From the NCBI RefSeq assembly GCF_004353845.1, contig NZ_CP037864.1, positions 2,046,001-2,110,000 of the forward strand: a DNA stretch of 64,000 nucleotides, in the 5' to 3' direction. Every line of letters begins with the position of its first letter. The stretch's first letter is position 1. Of the stretch, positions 8,961-19,121 are shown piece after piece. A program made the translations under genes and the position numbers. The notes beneath the pieces are model-generated. The model was not told the DNA's origin. It was given only the letters and a program-made list of their open reading frames with translations, and ran no database searches. This DNA comes from Citrobacter arsenatis (lineage in GTDB: Bacteria; Pseudomonadota; Gammaproteobacteria; Enterobacterales; Enterobacteriaceae).

Positions 8961-9932
8961 TTACATCGGTTGTTGGGCAACGTCGTGATGACGAGTTACA
9001 TCGACCGGCATTCCTGAGCGAATCTCCATCGCATGTTCCATGACGGCAGGATCCGTTTGCGCCGCATTTTTAAACGTCTGCATAGATGCGTTCAGCACGA
9101 TTGGCAGCAACTGCGGATCGTCATTGATTTTTTCTGACAGCGGCTGGTGTACTTCCACCAGACGCACGCCGTTAGGTTCAACTGACGCTTTGATCGGCGT
9201 ATTGATAATATTGACCTTGGTTCCTGGCTTCACCTGACGGAACAAGGTTTCGATATCACCGTCGCGCAGACGAATACAGCCGGAACTGACGCGCATTCCG
9301 ATGCCAAAATCAGCATTGGTTCCATGCAGCAGGTATACACCGCCGTATGCCGCTAAGCGAATCGCATGATGGCCCATTGGGTTATCCGGACCAGCAGGCA
9401 CAACGGCAGGAAGGTCGATCCCGTTTGCTTTGTATCGCGCGCGGATATTTGCCGTAGGCGTCCAGGTGGGGTTGGCACGTTTATCTGAGATGGTGGTTAC
9501 CATTGTTGGCGTTAACGTGTCACCGCCTAACTGGCCAATACCAATAGGATACACGGTCACCGAATTTGTCCCCGGCTGGTAATAATAAAGACGCAGTTCG
9601 GCGAGATTGATAACAATGCCTTCGCGCGGAGCGTCCGGCAGCAGAGTTTGTAACGGGATAGTCAGCACGCTTCCCGGACGTGGGACGTAAGGGTCAACGC
9701 CAGGGTTGGCCTGCAGCAGCGCTAAAAAGCCGACATTGTATTTTTTCGCAATCGCCTCCAGAGAACCGCCATTGTCTTCGACAACATGTACGGCATTCTG
9801 ACCTACCACGCGGCTTCCCGGTGGCGGCAGCGGCCAGGTGTTTGCCTGAGCCGGGAGTGCTAACGCGAAGGTCGCGGCAAGCGTAAAAAACGCTATCCAG
9901 CGAGAGAGTTGTTTATTGTTTAACATCACCAT
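8961..9932 (-). CDS. ldtC: L,D-transpeptidase LdtC (YcfS)
   Basis: A 323-residue periplasmic enzyme that anchors Braun lipoprotein to peptidoglycan meso-DAP. It has a signal peptide (1-30, ending PAQA), a LysM domain (about 47-92) and a YkuD catalytic domain (about 105-240). The catalytic motif is HGTNADFG with His203 and SSGCIRL with Cys219. Length and sequence match E. coli LdtC (320 residues). The start is ATG 9932; the alternative ATG 9926 would remove two residues. Confidence 0.93.
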   Translation of the reverse strand: MVMLNNKQLSRWIAFFTLAATFALALPAQANTWPLPPPGSRVVGQNAVHVVEDNGGSLEAIAKKYNVGFLALLQANPGVDPYVPRPGSVLTIPLQTLLPDAPREGIVINLAELRLYYYQPGTNSVTVYPIGIGQLGGDTLTPTMVTTISDKRANPTWTPTANIRARYKANGIDLPAVVPAGPDNPMGHHAIRLAAYGGVYLLHGTNADFGIGMRVSSGCIRLRDGDIETLFRQVKPGTKVNIINTPIKASVEPNGVRLVEVHQPLSEKINDDPQLLPIVLNASMQTFKNAAQTDPAVMEHAMEIRSGMPVDVTRHHDVAQQPM

Positions 9933-10042
9933 AAATCCATTGTTTTTACGTGGTTTTTATTATGTAAAAGTAAACAGGAATTATGGCGGTTTGCTGTGTC
10001 GGGAAGTGCAGGGAAGTGCAAAGAGTTTGTAAATTCATCAGG

Positions 10043-10067
10043 CCGGGTGAGTGGTGTGCACACCCGG
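10043..10067. terminator. Stem-loop downstream of mfd
   Basis: CCGGGTG and CACCCGG give a 7-bp stem, 9 bp beyond the mfd stop codon on the minus strand. It lacks a clear U-tract, so a terminator role is tentative. Two tandem GGGAAGTGCA copies lie next to it (10000-10020). Confidence 0.35.
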
Positions 10068-10075
10068 TCTGTTCA

Positions 10076-13000
10076 CTATGCTACGGCGTTTTCTTCAAGC
10101 TGACGCATAAACTGGCGTACCCAGTCGATTCGCGTTTTACGCTCGCCCAGATCCTGCATAAATTTCAGCCGGGTTGGACCGTCCAGACGGAAGTGTTGCG
10201 GCTGTTTTTGCAGTAAACCAATCAGCCAGACCGGGTTGACGTGGTTTTTCTCGGCAAATTCAATCGTACCGCCTTTTTCATTCCCTTCGAGCTTTCTGAT
10301 CCCCAGTTTCTGCGCCTGCTGGCGTAAACGGGCGATATCCAGCAACGTGCGGGCCGGATCGGGCAGCAGACCAAAACGGTCTATCAGCTCGACCTTAATT
10401 TCTTCAAGCTCGTTTTCGCCTTTGGCACTGGCAATGCGCTTGTAGAACGACAGTCGCGTGTTGACATCTGGAATGTAGTCATCGGGCAGCAGTGACGGCA
10501 TACGCAGTTCGACTTCGGTTTGCTGGCTGGTGAGATCTTCCAGCGACGGCTCACGCCCCTCTTTGAGTGCATCAACGGCGTTTTCCAGCAGTTCCATATA
10601 CAGCGAGAAGCCAATGCTTTCCATGGAACCACTCTGATCTTCACCCAGCAGTTCCCCGGCGCCGCGAATTTCGAGATCGTGTGTCGCCAGCGCAAAGCCA
10701 GCGCCCAAATCTTCCAGCGAGGCGATGGCTTCCAGGCGCTTTTGCGCGTCGGTGGTCATCGCTTTTGGATGTGGCGTCAGCAGCCAGGCGTACGCCTGAT
10801 GGTGAGAACGTCCCACACGACCGCGCAACTGGTGTAATTGCGCCAAACCAAAGTGATCGGCACGTTCAATGATGATCGTATTAGCGGTCGGAATGTCGAT
10901 CCCGGTTTCGATAATGGTGGTACACACCAGCACGTTAAAACGCTGATGGTGGAAATCGTTCATCACGCGTTCCAGTTCGCGCTCGCGCATTTGCCCGTGG
11001 CCGATACCAATACGCGCTTCCGGTACCAGTTCTGCCAGCCTGTCTGCGGTTTTCTGGATATTTTCGACGTCGTTAAACAGATAATAAACTTGCCCCCCGC
11101 GCAAAACTTCACGCAGGATGGCTTCACGTACCACCAGGTTGTCGTACTCACGCACGAAGGTTTTGACCGCCAGACGACGGGCGGGCGGTGTGGCGATGAT
11201 CGACAGATCGCGCATGCCGCTCATTGCCATATTGAGCGTACGCGGAATTGGCGTTGCCGTCAGCGTCAGAATATCGACATCCGCGCGCATCGCTTTAATG
11301 CGCTCTTTGTGGCGAACGCCGAAACGATGCTCTTCATCGACAATCAGAAGACCCAGATCTTTGAGCTTCACGTCCGCTTGCAGCAGTTTGTGGGTGCCAA
11401 TGAGAATATCGATTTTACCCTCGGCAACCTGCTCCAGAATCTGCGCTTGCTCTTTGGCGCTACGGAAACGGGACAACATCTCAATGCGTACCGGCCAGTT
11501 GGCAAAGCGGTCGCGGAAGTTGTCGAAGTGCTGCTGTGCGAGCAGGGTGGTCGGCACCAGCACGGCAACCTGCTTGTGGTTCTCTACGGCAAGGAAAGCG
11601 GCACGCATCGCGACTTCGGTTTTACCAAAGCCGACATCGCCACACACCAGGCGGTCCATGGCCAGTGGTTGACACATGTCGCTGAGTACTGCGTTGATCG
11701 CCTGTGCCTGGTCAGGCGTGGTTTCAAACGGGAAGCTGTCGCAAAATAGCTGGTACTGTTCACGGTCATGCTTAAAGGCAAAGCCTTCTTTCGCCGCACG
11801 CTGGGCATAAATATCCAGCAGTTCTGCCGCGACGTCGCGGACCTTCTCAGCGGCCTTCTGTCGGGCGCGTGACCAGGCATCGCCACCAAGCTTATGCAGC
11901 GGCGCATTCTCTTCCGCGCCGCCGGCATAGCGGCTGATCAGATGCAGCGACGACACCGGCACGTACAATTTGGCGTCGTTGGCGTAGGTGAGCATCAGGT
12001 ATTCACCGGTGATGCCGCCCGCTTCCAGCGTGGTCATACCGGCATAGCGGCCAACGCCGTGCTCCAGATGTACCACTGGCTGACCGGGATGCAGCTCCGC
12101 GAGGTTACGTATTAACGTATCCGGGTTGATGGTACGACGAGAATCCTGGCGGCGGCGCGCTACGCGTTCTCCGAGTAGATCGCTTTCACAAATCAGCGCC
12201 AGATTGCGTTTGCTATCGATGAAGCCGTGTTCGGCTGCGCCAATCATCAGATAACGACCGTTGTCTACGGCTTCATCGAGTCGCAATATCCGCTTCGGCG
12301 CGACTTTGATGCGGGCGAGTAACTCGCCTAACGCTTCCCGGCGGCCTTCACTTTCCACCGAGAAAATCACCGGACCGGTGAAGCCTTCAAGGAATTTTCG
12401 TAACGCATCTAACGGCGATTTTTGCTGCGCCTGAACGGCGATATCCGGTAGCTTCTGGAACCCGAGGTTGGTATTCGCAGCTTTGTTCGCCAGACTCTCT
12501 GTTTTCAGTTGAACACGCGGCCAGCGTTTAAGTTCTGAAAACAGCTCATCAACGCGTAGCCACAGCGATTCCGGTGGCAGGAGCGGACGCATCGGATCAA
12601 CGCCGCGATTCTCAAAGCGTGACAGGGTATCGGCCTGGAAGCGTTCTGCGCTGGTCTCGATATCGCCGGTATTGACCAATAACGTATTGGCGGGGAAGTA
12701 GCTGAACAGCGGCGGCAGCGGTTCGCTGAAAAACAGCGGCTGCCAGTATTCAATTCCCGCAGGTAGCGTGCCTTTACTGACCTGCTGGTAAATATGTTCG
12801 GCGTCACGTTTAACCTCAAAGGTATCGCGCCACTGGCTACGGAACAGCTCGATGGCCGTTTTGTCCGTCGGAAATTCGTGTGCAGGCAGCAAATTAATGG
12901 CATCGACCTCTTCCAGCGTGCGCTGGGTGTCGGTATCAAACAGACGCAGACTGTCGATTTCGTCATCAAAGAAATCCAGACGATAAGGCAACTCGCTGCC

Positions 13001-13522
13001 CATCGGGAACAGATCCAACAACGCGCCGCGCGTGGCGTATTCGCCGTGCTCCATAACCTGATCAACATGGCGATAGCCAGCGCTGTCCAGCTGTTCGCGC
13101 AGGGCGTCGCGAGAAAGCCTCTGACCTTTTTTCATGACCAGCGCATGGCCGTGCAGATAGCTGTGTGGACAGACACGCTGCATCAGGGTATTTACCGGAA
13201 CGATCAGCACGCCGCGCTGCATGGCAGGCAGCTGATACAGCGTGGAGAGACGCGAGGAGATAATCTCCTGGTGAGGAGAAAAGCTGTCGTAGGGAAGCGT
13301 TTCCCAGTCGGCCAGGTTCATTACCATCTGGTCGGTAAACTGACGAATTTCATCATGCAGACGTAAAGCATTTTGCATGTCCGGCGCGATCAGTACCACT
13401 GGACCGGCGTGATGTTCGGCGATTTCGGCAACCAGCGTTGCGCAGGCCGCGCCGGTAAGCTCACCCAACTGGCGCTGATCGCCTGCTTTCGCTGGGAGCG
13501 TGTAACGATGTTGTTCAGGCAT
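10076..13522 (-). CDS. mfd: Transcription-repair coupling factor Mfd
   Basis: A 1148-residue ATP-dependent translocase that removes stalled RNA polymerase at lesions and recruits UvrA. The domains are an N-terminal UvrB-like module, a CarD-like RNAP interaction domain in the middle (around VVHLEHGVGRYAG), and RecG-type helicase motors with Walker A GDVGFGKTE (about 630) and DEEHRFG (about 730). The TRG motif region and a UvrA-binding C-terminal domain follow. The start is chosen at MPEQHRYTLP (13522), which gives the E. coli length; the frame extends 14 codons further upstream. Confidence 0.97.
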   Translation of the reverse strand: MPEQHRYTLPAKAGDQRQLGELTGAACATLVAEIAEHHAGPVVLIAPDMQNALRLHDEIRQFTDQMVMNLADWETLPYDSFSPHQEIISSRLSTLYQLPAMQRGVLIVPVNTLMQRVCPHSYLHGHALVMKKGQRLSRDALREQLDSAGYRHVDQVMEHGEYATRGALLDLFPMGSELPYRLDFFDDEIDSLRLFDTDTQRTLEEVDAINLLPAHEFPTDKTAIELFRSQWRDTFEVKRDAEHIYQQVSKGTLPAGIEYWQPLFFSEPLPPLFSYFPANTLLVNTGDIETSAERFQADTLSRFENRGVDPMRPLLPPESLWLRVDELFSELKRWPRVQLKTESLANKAANTNLGFQKLPDIAVQAQQKSPLDALRKFLEGFTGPVIFSVESEGRREALGELLARIKVAPKRILRLDEAVDNGRYLMIGAAEHGFIDSKRNLALICESDLLGERVARRRQDSRRTINPDTLIRNLAELHPGQPVVHLEHGVGRYAGMTTLEAGGITGEYLMLTYANDAKLYVPVSSLHLISRYAGGAEENAPLHKLGGDAWSRARQKAAEKVRDVAAELLDIYAQRAAKEGFAFKHDREQYQLFCDSFPFETTPDQAQAINAVLSDMCQPLAMDRLVCGDVGFGKTEVAMRAAFLAVENHKQVAVLVPTTLLAQQHFDNFRDRFANWPVRIEMLSRFRSAKEQAQILEQVAEGKIDILIGTHKLLQADVKLKDLGLLIVDEEHRFGVRHKERIKAMRADVDILTLTATPIPRTLNMAMSGMRDLSIIATPPARRLAVKTFVREYDNLVVREAILREVLRGGQVYYLFNDVENIQKTADRLAELVPEARIGIGHGQMRERELERVMNDFHHQRFNVLVCTTIIETGIDIPTANTIIIERADHFGLAQLHQLRGRVGRSHHQAYAWLLTPHPKAMTTDAQKRLEAIASLEDLGAGFALATHDLEIRGAGELLGEDQSGSMESIGFSLYMELLENAVDALKEGREPSLEDLTSQQTEVELRMPSLLPDDYIPDVNTRLSFYKRIASAKGENELEEIKVELIDRFGLLPDPARTLLDIARLRQQAQKLGIRKLEGNEKGGTIEFAEKNHVNPVWLIGLLQKQPQHFRLDGPTRLKFMQDLGERKTRIDWVRQFMRQLEENAVA

Positions 13523-13640
13523 TCGGTTGTCAGGATCTCGTTTAGATATACATCTGATAAGCAATGTTCTTTATTATCCGTGATCGTTTCTCATAAGCAA
13601 ATTGATTCGCCCCCGAATGGGGGCAAAAAGCGCGTTGGGG

Positions 13641-14705
13641 TTAGCGCGAGGCGGTCGATAAAGCGGGAGGAGAAAAGAGCAGGTCGGCCACGGTTTTTTG
13701 TGAAATTTTACGCACCAGCAGACCAAACAAGGCGCACAGCAGCAGGCAGGCGAACGGATACACCAGCAGCAGGGCCAGCTCCGCGTATGCAGGCCAGACG
13801 GCATGATTAATTTTGGGGATTAGCGTTAAGCTGAACAGTTCAACCAGAATACGGTGAGTGGTGTAGATGGCGATGGTATTGGCGCCAATCACGCTTAGCG
13901 GACTGGATGCGCGCATGCCAAAGCGGCGTTCAAACTGATAAAACAGTTTCATGATCAGCACAATGGAAAGAAGGGAAAGCAATAGCGAGACATTTGCCAG
14001 CCACGCGACGACGGCGGCGATGGCGCTAACCAGAACAATGACCGCATGGCGGCGCAGGGGGACCTCCTTGATCCACACCATCAGTGTTGCGCCAAACCAT
14101 GCGCCGAGGCTGTACCAGGGCAGATTGCGAATCACGCTGTTGATCCCCCACCACGGCGTTGGGACAAAATTGATCGCCACGCTCAGCACCACAAATAACG
14201 CCAACAGCGGCACCGCCCAACGGCTAAAAATTTTACACAGCACAAAATAGACAATCAGTGCGTACAGATACCACAGGCTGGTGCTGGCGGTCAGCATCCC
14301 GTGGGTGAAACCCGCGATCGAACCGGCATACGCGGCGTTGGCGGTATGGCTCAAATCGCGCTGGGGGGCCAACCAGTTATTGAGGGCCACTAGCGCCAGC
14401 CATTGCACAACACCCCAGAGCACCAGCACCCAGGCAATACTCCAGATCCGTTTATCCACGCAGGTTGTCCACGGGACGCTATCGATGTAGCGACGGATCA
14501 GATATCCCGAAATAAAGAAAAAGACCGGCATGCGAAACGGCGCCATGTACAAATTGAGGTAAATCCAGCATTTGCTCAGCATCTCTGAAAGCGGATGCTG
14601 AAAGGTGGTGAGGTGCGGGTAAAACGTGATTACCGAGTGGTAAATCACCACCAGACAAATACATAACCCTTTGATCTGATTAATCCATAGTTCTTTTTTA
14701 CTCAT
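13641..14705 (-). CDS. ycfT: YcfT, acyltransferase-3 family membrane protein
   Basis: A 354-residue inner-membrane protein of the acyltransferase 3 (OafA/OpgC-like) family with about ten transmembrane helices. VVIYHSVITFYP carries the conserved His of helix 1, and FRMPVFFFISGYL is the family signature. The start is at MSKKELWINQIKG (14705), matching the E. coli N-terminus; 16 codons upstream are not needed. The substrate is unknown. It is divergent from lolC. Confidence 0.88.
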   Translation of the reverse strand: MSKKELWINQIKGLCICLVVIYHSVITFYPHLTTFQHPLSEMLSKCWIYLNLYMAPFRMPVFFFISGYLIRRYIDSVPWTTCVDKRIWSIAWVLVLWGVVQWLALVALNNWLAPQRDLSHTANAAYAGSIAGFTHGMLTASTSLWYLYALIVYFVLCKIFSRWAVPLLALFVVLSVAINFVPTPWWGINSVIRNLPWYSLGAWFGATLMVWIKEVPLRRHAVIVLVSAIAAVVAWLANVSLLLSLLSIVLIMKLFYQFERRFGMRASSPLSVIGANTIAIYTTHRILVELFSLTLIPKINHAVWPAYAELALLLVYPFACLLLCALFGLLVRKISQKTVADLLFSPPALSTASR

Positions 14706-14966
14706 TGAGACGGCGTATCCATATTGATTGCTATAGCCTGCCATCCTGCGCAACCCGCTGTGCGCTGTAATGCGTAACTGTCTGCATTTTGTTTTTTTAA
14801 GATAAAGATCAGGGACCCAGACTGAAGGGCAGAGGGACGACTTTAGCGGATTGATTTGTTTATCCTTTTAGGAATAGTGCTGACGAACACTTACGGTTCA
14901 GTCATTTACCCATTCCGCTTTCGCTTATATACTCGTGACTTTGCTAACAGCAACCAGACGGATTTC

Positions 14967-16166
14967 ATGTACCAACCTGTCGCTCTATTCATCGGCCTGC
15001 GTTATATGCGTGGGCGTGCAGCAGATCGCTTCGGTCGCTTCGTTTCCTGGCTCTCCACCATTGGCATTACTCTCGGGGTAATGGCGCTGGTCACGGTATT
15101 GTCGGTGATGAACGGTTTTGAGCGCGAGCTGCAAAACAATATTCTTGGCCTGATGCCTCAGGCCGTACTCTCGTCTGAACAGGGTTCCCTTAACCCGCAA
15201 CAACTGCCGGAAAAAGCGGTGGTGTTGAACGGCGTCAACCGCGTCGCGCCCATAACCACGGGAGATGTGGTGCTGCAAAGCGCGCGTAGCGTGGCGGTCG
15301 GCGTGATGCTGGGTATCGATCCGGCGCAAAAAGATCCGTTAACGCCGTATCTGGTCAATGTGAAGCAAACAGATCTGCAGCCGGGTAAGTATAATGTCAT
15401 CCTCGGAGAGCAGCTTGCCGGGCAGTTGGGCGTTAATCGTGGCGATCAAATTCGCGTGATGGTGCCCTCGGCCAGCCAGTTTACGCCAATGGGGCGTCTG
15501 CCGAGCCAGCGTCTGTTTACGGTGATTGGCACCTTCGCCGCCAACAGTGAAGTCGATGGTTACCAGATGCTAACCAATATTCAGGATGCTTCACGCCTGA
15601 TGCGCTACCCGCTGGGTAATATCACCGGCTGGCGTCTGTGGCTGAATGAGCCGTTAAAGGTTGACACGCTGAGCCAGCAAACGCTGCCGCAAGGCACCAA
15701 ATGGCAGGATTGGCGCGAGCGCAAAGGAGAATTGTTCCAGGCCGTGCGCATGGAAAAGAACATGATGGGGCTGCTGCTTAGCCTGATCGTGGCGGTGGCG
15801 GCTTTTAATATTATTACCTCGCTGGGTTTGATGGTAATGGAGAAGCAAGGGGAAGTGGCGATTCTACAAACGCAGGGGCTGACGCCACGGCAGATAATGA
15901 TGGTGTTTATGGTTCAGGGGGCCAGTGCCGGGATTATTGGCGCGCTGTTGGGCGCGGTGCTGGGCGCATTGCTTGCCAGCCAACTGAATAATCTGATGCC
16001 TATTATCGGCGTGCTTCTGGATGGCGCTGCGCTGCCGGTCGCCATCGAGCCGCTGCAGGTTATCGTCATTGCGCTGGTGGCGATGGCCATCGCGCTGCTG
16101 TCTACGCTTTATCCTTCCTGGCGCGCTGCCGCCACTCAACCCGCTGAGGCTTTACGTTATGAATAA
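14967..16166 (+). CDS. lolC: Lipoprotein-releasing complex permease LolC
   Basis: A 399-residue inner-membrane subunit of the LolCDE ABC transporter that extracts outer-membrane lipoproteins for LolA. It has one N-terminal transmembrane helix (about 25-45), a large periplasmic domain that binds LolA, then three C-terminal helices (MacB/FtsX fold). The start is ATG 14967 (MYQPVALFIGLRY); the frame extends 37 codons upstream without support. The end overlaps lolD by 8 nt, so translation is probably coupled. The genes are essential in E. coli. Confidence 0.95.
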   Translation: MYQPVALFIGLRYMRGRAADRFGRFVSWLSTIGITLGVMALVTVLSVMNGFERELQNNILGLMPQAVLSSEQGSLNPQQLPEKAVVLNGVNRVAPITTGDVVLQSARSVAVGVMLGIDPAQKDPLTPYLVNVKQTDLQPGKYNVILGEQLAGQLGVNRGDQIRVMVPSASQFTPMGRLPSQRLFTVIGTFAANSEVDGYQMLTNIQDASRLMRYPLGNITGWRLWLNEPLKVDTLSQQTLPQGTKWQDWRERKGELFQAVRMEKNMMGLLLSLIVAVAAFNIITSLGLMVMEKQGEVAILQTQGLTPRQIMMVFMVQGASAGIIGALLGAVLGALLASQLNNLMPIIGVLLDGAALPVAIEPLQVIVIALVAMAIALLSTLYPSWRAAATQPAEALRYE

Positions 16167-16860
16167 GATCCTGTTGCAATGCGACAACCTGTGCAAACGC
16201 TATCAGGAAGGCACTGTGCAGACCGATGTACTGCACGATGTCAGTTTTTGCGTTGGCGAAGGTGAGATGATGGCGATTGTCGGCAGTTCCGGCTCCGGTA
16301 AGAGTACGCTGCTGCATCTGTTAGGCGGGCTGGATACGCCAACTTCCGGCGACGTCATTTTTAGCGGTCAGCCAATGAGCAAGCTCTCGTCGGCGGCAAA
16401 AGCAGAACTGCGTAATCAGAAGCTGGGCTTTATTTACCAGTTCCACCATTTGCTACCGGACTTTACCGCGCTGGAAAACGTGGCGATGCCGCTGCTGATC
16501 GGCAAGAAAAAACCGGCTGAAATCACCGAGCGTGCACGGGATATGTTGAAAGCGGTAGGGCTGGACCATCGTGCCAGCCATCGCCCGTCTGAACTGTCTG
16601 GCGGTGAACGCCAGCGCGTGGCTATCGCTCGTGCGTTGGTGAATAACCCGCGCCTGGTACTGGCAGATGAGCCAACGGGTAACCTTGATGCGCGTAACGC
16701 GGACAGCATTTTCGAGCTTCTGGGAGAGTTGAACCGCTCTCAGGGCACGGCATTTCTGGTGGTGACGCACGATCTTCAACTGGCGAAGCGAATGAGCCGC
16801 CAGCTTGAAATGCGCGATGGTCGCCTGACGGCTGAATTGAGCCTGATGGGAGCTGAGTAA
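16159..16860 (+). CDS. lolD: Lipoprotein-releasing complex ATPase LolD
   Basis: A 233-residue ABC ATPase. Walker A is GSSGSGKST (42-50), the Q-loop is near FIYQFHHLLPDF, the signature is LSGGERQRVAIARAL, Walker B is LVLADEPTGNLD, and the switch His is in VVTHD. The start is ATG 16159 inside the 3' end of lolC, giving MNKILLQCDN as in E. coli. The stop overlaps the lolE start by one base. It energises lipoprotein release by LolC/LolE. Confidence 0.96.
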   Translation: MNKILLQCDNLCKRYQEGTVQTDVLHDVSFCVGEGEMMAIVGSSGSGKSTLLHLLGGLDTPTSGDVIFSGQPMSKLSSAAKAELRNQKLGFIYQFHHLLPDFTALENVAMPLLIGKKKPAEITERARDMLKAVGLDHRASHRPSELSGGERQRVAIARALVNNPRLVLADEPTGNLDARNADSIFELLGELNRSQGTAFLVVTHDLQLAKRMSRQLEMRDGRLTAELSLMGAE

Positions 16861-18104
16861 TGGCTTCGCCTTTATCGTTATTGATTGGTCTGCGCTTTAG
16901 CCGTGGTCGGCGGCGCGGCGGTATGGTTTCGTTAATTTCGGTGATATCTACTGTGGGTATCGCGTTGGGTGTGGCGGTGTTGATCGTCGGTTTAAGCGCC
17001 ATGAACGGATTTGAGCGTGAGCTGAACAACCGTATTCTGGCCGTCGTTCCACACGGAGAGATTGAAGCCGTAAATCAGCCGTGGAACAACTGGCAGGAAG
17101 CACTCGATAAGGTACAGAAGGTACCAGGCATTGTCGCTGCGGCACCTTATATCAACTTTACCGGGCTGGTGGAGAGTGGGGCGAACCTACGCGCGGTGCA
17201 GGTAAAGGGCGTTGACCCAAAACAGGAGCAGCGTTTAAGCGCGCTGCCATCCTTCGTGCAAAACCACGCCTGGGATAATTTCAAAGCCGGTGAGCAACAA
17301 ATCATTATTGGTAAGGGGATTGCCGACGCGCTGAAGGTGAAGCAGGGCGACTGGGTGTCGATTATGATCCCTAACGCCAGCGCAGATCACAAGTTACAGC
17401 AGCCTAAACGCGTGCGTTTGCACGTTACGGGGATCCTGCAACTGAGCGGTCAGCTCGATCACAGCTTTGCCATGATCCCAATGCAAGATGCGCAGCAATA
17501 CCTGGATATGAGATCCAGCGTATCCGGAATCGCGCTGAAAGTTAATGACGTGTTTAACGCCAATAAACTGGTGCGAGACGCGGGTGAAGTCACCAATAAC
17601 TATGTTTATATTAAGAGCTGGATCGGTACTTACGGTTATATGTATCGCGATATCCAGATGATCCGCGCCATTATGTATCTGGCGATGGTGCTGGTGATTG
17701 GCGTGGCCTGTTTTAATATCGTTTCCACGTTAGTGATGGCGGTAAAAGACAAAAGCGGCGATATTGCGGTATTAAGAACCCTCGGGGCTAAAGATGGCCT
17801 TATCCGTGCCATTTTTGTCTGGTACGGTCTGCTGGCGGGTCTGTTCGGTAGTCTGATAGGTGTCGTTATCGGGGTGGTTGTCTCGCTGCAGCTGACGCCA
17901 ATCATTAACGGGATCGAGGCGCTCATTGGTCATCAGTTCCTGTCCGGCGATATCTATTTTATTGACTTCCTGCCTTCGGAATTACACTGGCTGGATGTGA
18001 TTTACGTGCTGGTGACAGCATTAGTGCTGAGTCTTTTGGCAAGTTGGTATCCGGCGCGTCGCGCCAGCAATATTGATCCTGCGAGAGTACTTAGCGGCCA
18101 ATAA
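16860..18104 (+). CDS. lolE: Lipoprotein-releasing complex permease LolE
   Basis: A 414-residue paralogue of LolC that receives the lipoprotein from the outer leaflet of the inner membrane. It has the same MacB/FtsX topology: helix 1 near 25-45, a periplasmic domain, then three helices (about 270-400). NGFERELNNRIL near the first helix parallels NGFERELQNNIL in LolC. The ATG overlaps the lolD stop (TAATG), showing a tight lolCDE operon. Confidence 0.95.
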   Translation: MASPLSLLIGLRFSRGRRRGGMVSLISVISTVGIALGVAVLIVGLSAMNGFERELNNRILAVVPHGEIEAVNQPWNNWQEALDKVQKVPGIVAAAPYINFTGLVESGANLRAVQVKGVDPKQEQRLSALPSFVQNHAWDNFKAGEQQIIIGKGIADALKVKQGDWVSIMIPNASADHKLQQPKRVRLHVTGILQLSGQLDHSFAMIPMQDAQQYLDMRSSVSGIALKVNDVFNANKLVRDAGEVTNNYVYIKSWIGTYGYMYRDIQMIRAIMYLAMVLVIGVACFNIVSTLVMAVKDKSGDIAVLRTLGAKDGLIRAIFVWYGLLAGLFGSLIGVVIGVVVSLQLTPIINGIEALIGHQFLSGDIYFIDFLPSELHWLDVIYVLVTALVLSLLASWYPARRASNIDPARVLSGQ

Positions 18105-18194
18105 CAACAATATATACACAAAAGCATTCATGCTGCATCAGGGCGTAGCCAACGCAGAGGCATCTTGAAAGATAATGTGTATCAAGGAGCGGTG

Positions 18195-19106
18195 ATGTAT
18201 TACGGATTTGACATCGGCGGGACCAAAATTGCATTGGGCGTGTTTGATAAGCAACGTCGTTTGCAGTGGGAAACTCGCGTTCCTACGCCTCGTGACAGCT
18301 ACGACGCTTTCCTTGATGCGGTCTGCAATCTGGTGACAGAAGCGGACCAGCGGTTCGGCGTCAAAGGTTCGGTAGGCATCGGCATTCCTGGCATGCCGGA
18401 AACGGAAGATGGCACGCTGTACGCAGCCAACGTTCCTGCCGCCAGTGGTAAACCGCTTCGCGCCGATCTCAGCGCCCGCCTTGATCGCGATGTGCGTCTG
18501 GACAACGATGCGAACTGTTTCGCCCTCTCCGAAGCCTGGGATGACGAATTCACCCAATATCCGCTCGTGATGGGGTTGATCCTCGGCACGGGCGTCGGCG
18601 GCGGTCTGGTGCTGAACGGAAAGTCCATCACCGGCCGCAGCTATATTACCGGCGAGTTTGGTCATATTCGTCTGCCTGTCGATGCGCTGACCCTGATGGG
18701 TTTTGATTTTCCGCTGCGCCGCTGCGGGTGCGGTCAACTAGGATGTATCGAAAGTTATCTTTCCGGCGGTGGATTTGCGTGGTTGTATCAGCATTACTAC
18801 CATCAACCGTTGGATGCCCGTGAAATTATTGCGCTGTGGGAGCAGGGTGATGAGCAAGCGCGTGCCCACGTTGAACGCTATCTGGATTTGCTGGCGGTGT
18901 GCCTTGGGAATATCCTGACTATCGTCGATCCTGATTTGGTGGTGATCGGTGGAGGCTTGTCGAATTTTACCGCTATTACGACGCAACTGGCGGACCGACT
19001 GCCACGTCATCTACTGCCGGTTGCCCGGGTGCCGCGTATTGAGCAGGCACGGCATGGTGATGCGGGCGGGATGCGCGGGGCTGCTTTCCTACATCTTACC
19101 GATTAA
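18195..19106 (+). CDS. nagK: N-acetyl-D-glucosamine kinase NagK
   Basis: A 303-residue ROK-family kinase that phosphorylates GlcNAc released during murein recycling. The phosphate motif is FDIGGTKIALGVF at the N-terminus, the second motif is GTGVGGGLV, and the zinc motif is CGCGQLGCIE. The start is ATG 18195 with AAGGAGC upstream (MYYGFDIGG); the frame also opens at 18165. It lies downstream of lolE with cobB 15 bp after it, as in E. coli. NagZ, also in this window, generates its substrate. Confidence 0.95.
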   Translation: MYYGFDIGGTKIALGVFDKQRRLQWETRVPTPRDSYDAFLDAVCNLVTEADQRFGVKGSVGIGIPGMPETEDGTLYAANVPAASGKPLRADLSARLDRDVRLDNDANCFALSEAWDDEFTQYPLVMGLILGTGVGGGLVLNGKSITGRSYITGEFGHIRLPVDALTLMGFDFPLRRCGCGQLGCIESYLSGGGFAWLYQHYYHQPLDAREIIALWEQGDEQARAHVERYLDLLAVCLGNILTIVDPDLVVIGGGLSNFTAITTQLADRLPRHLLPVARVPRIEQARHGDAGGMRGAAFLHLTD

Positions 19107-19121
19107 TACAAAGAGGTTGTT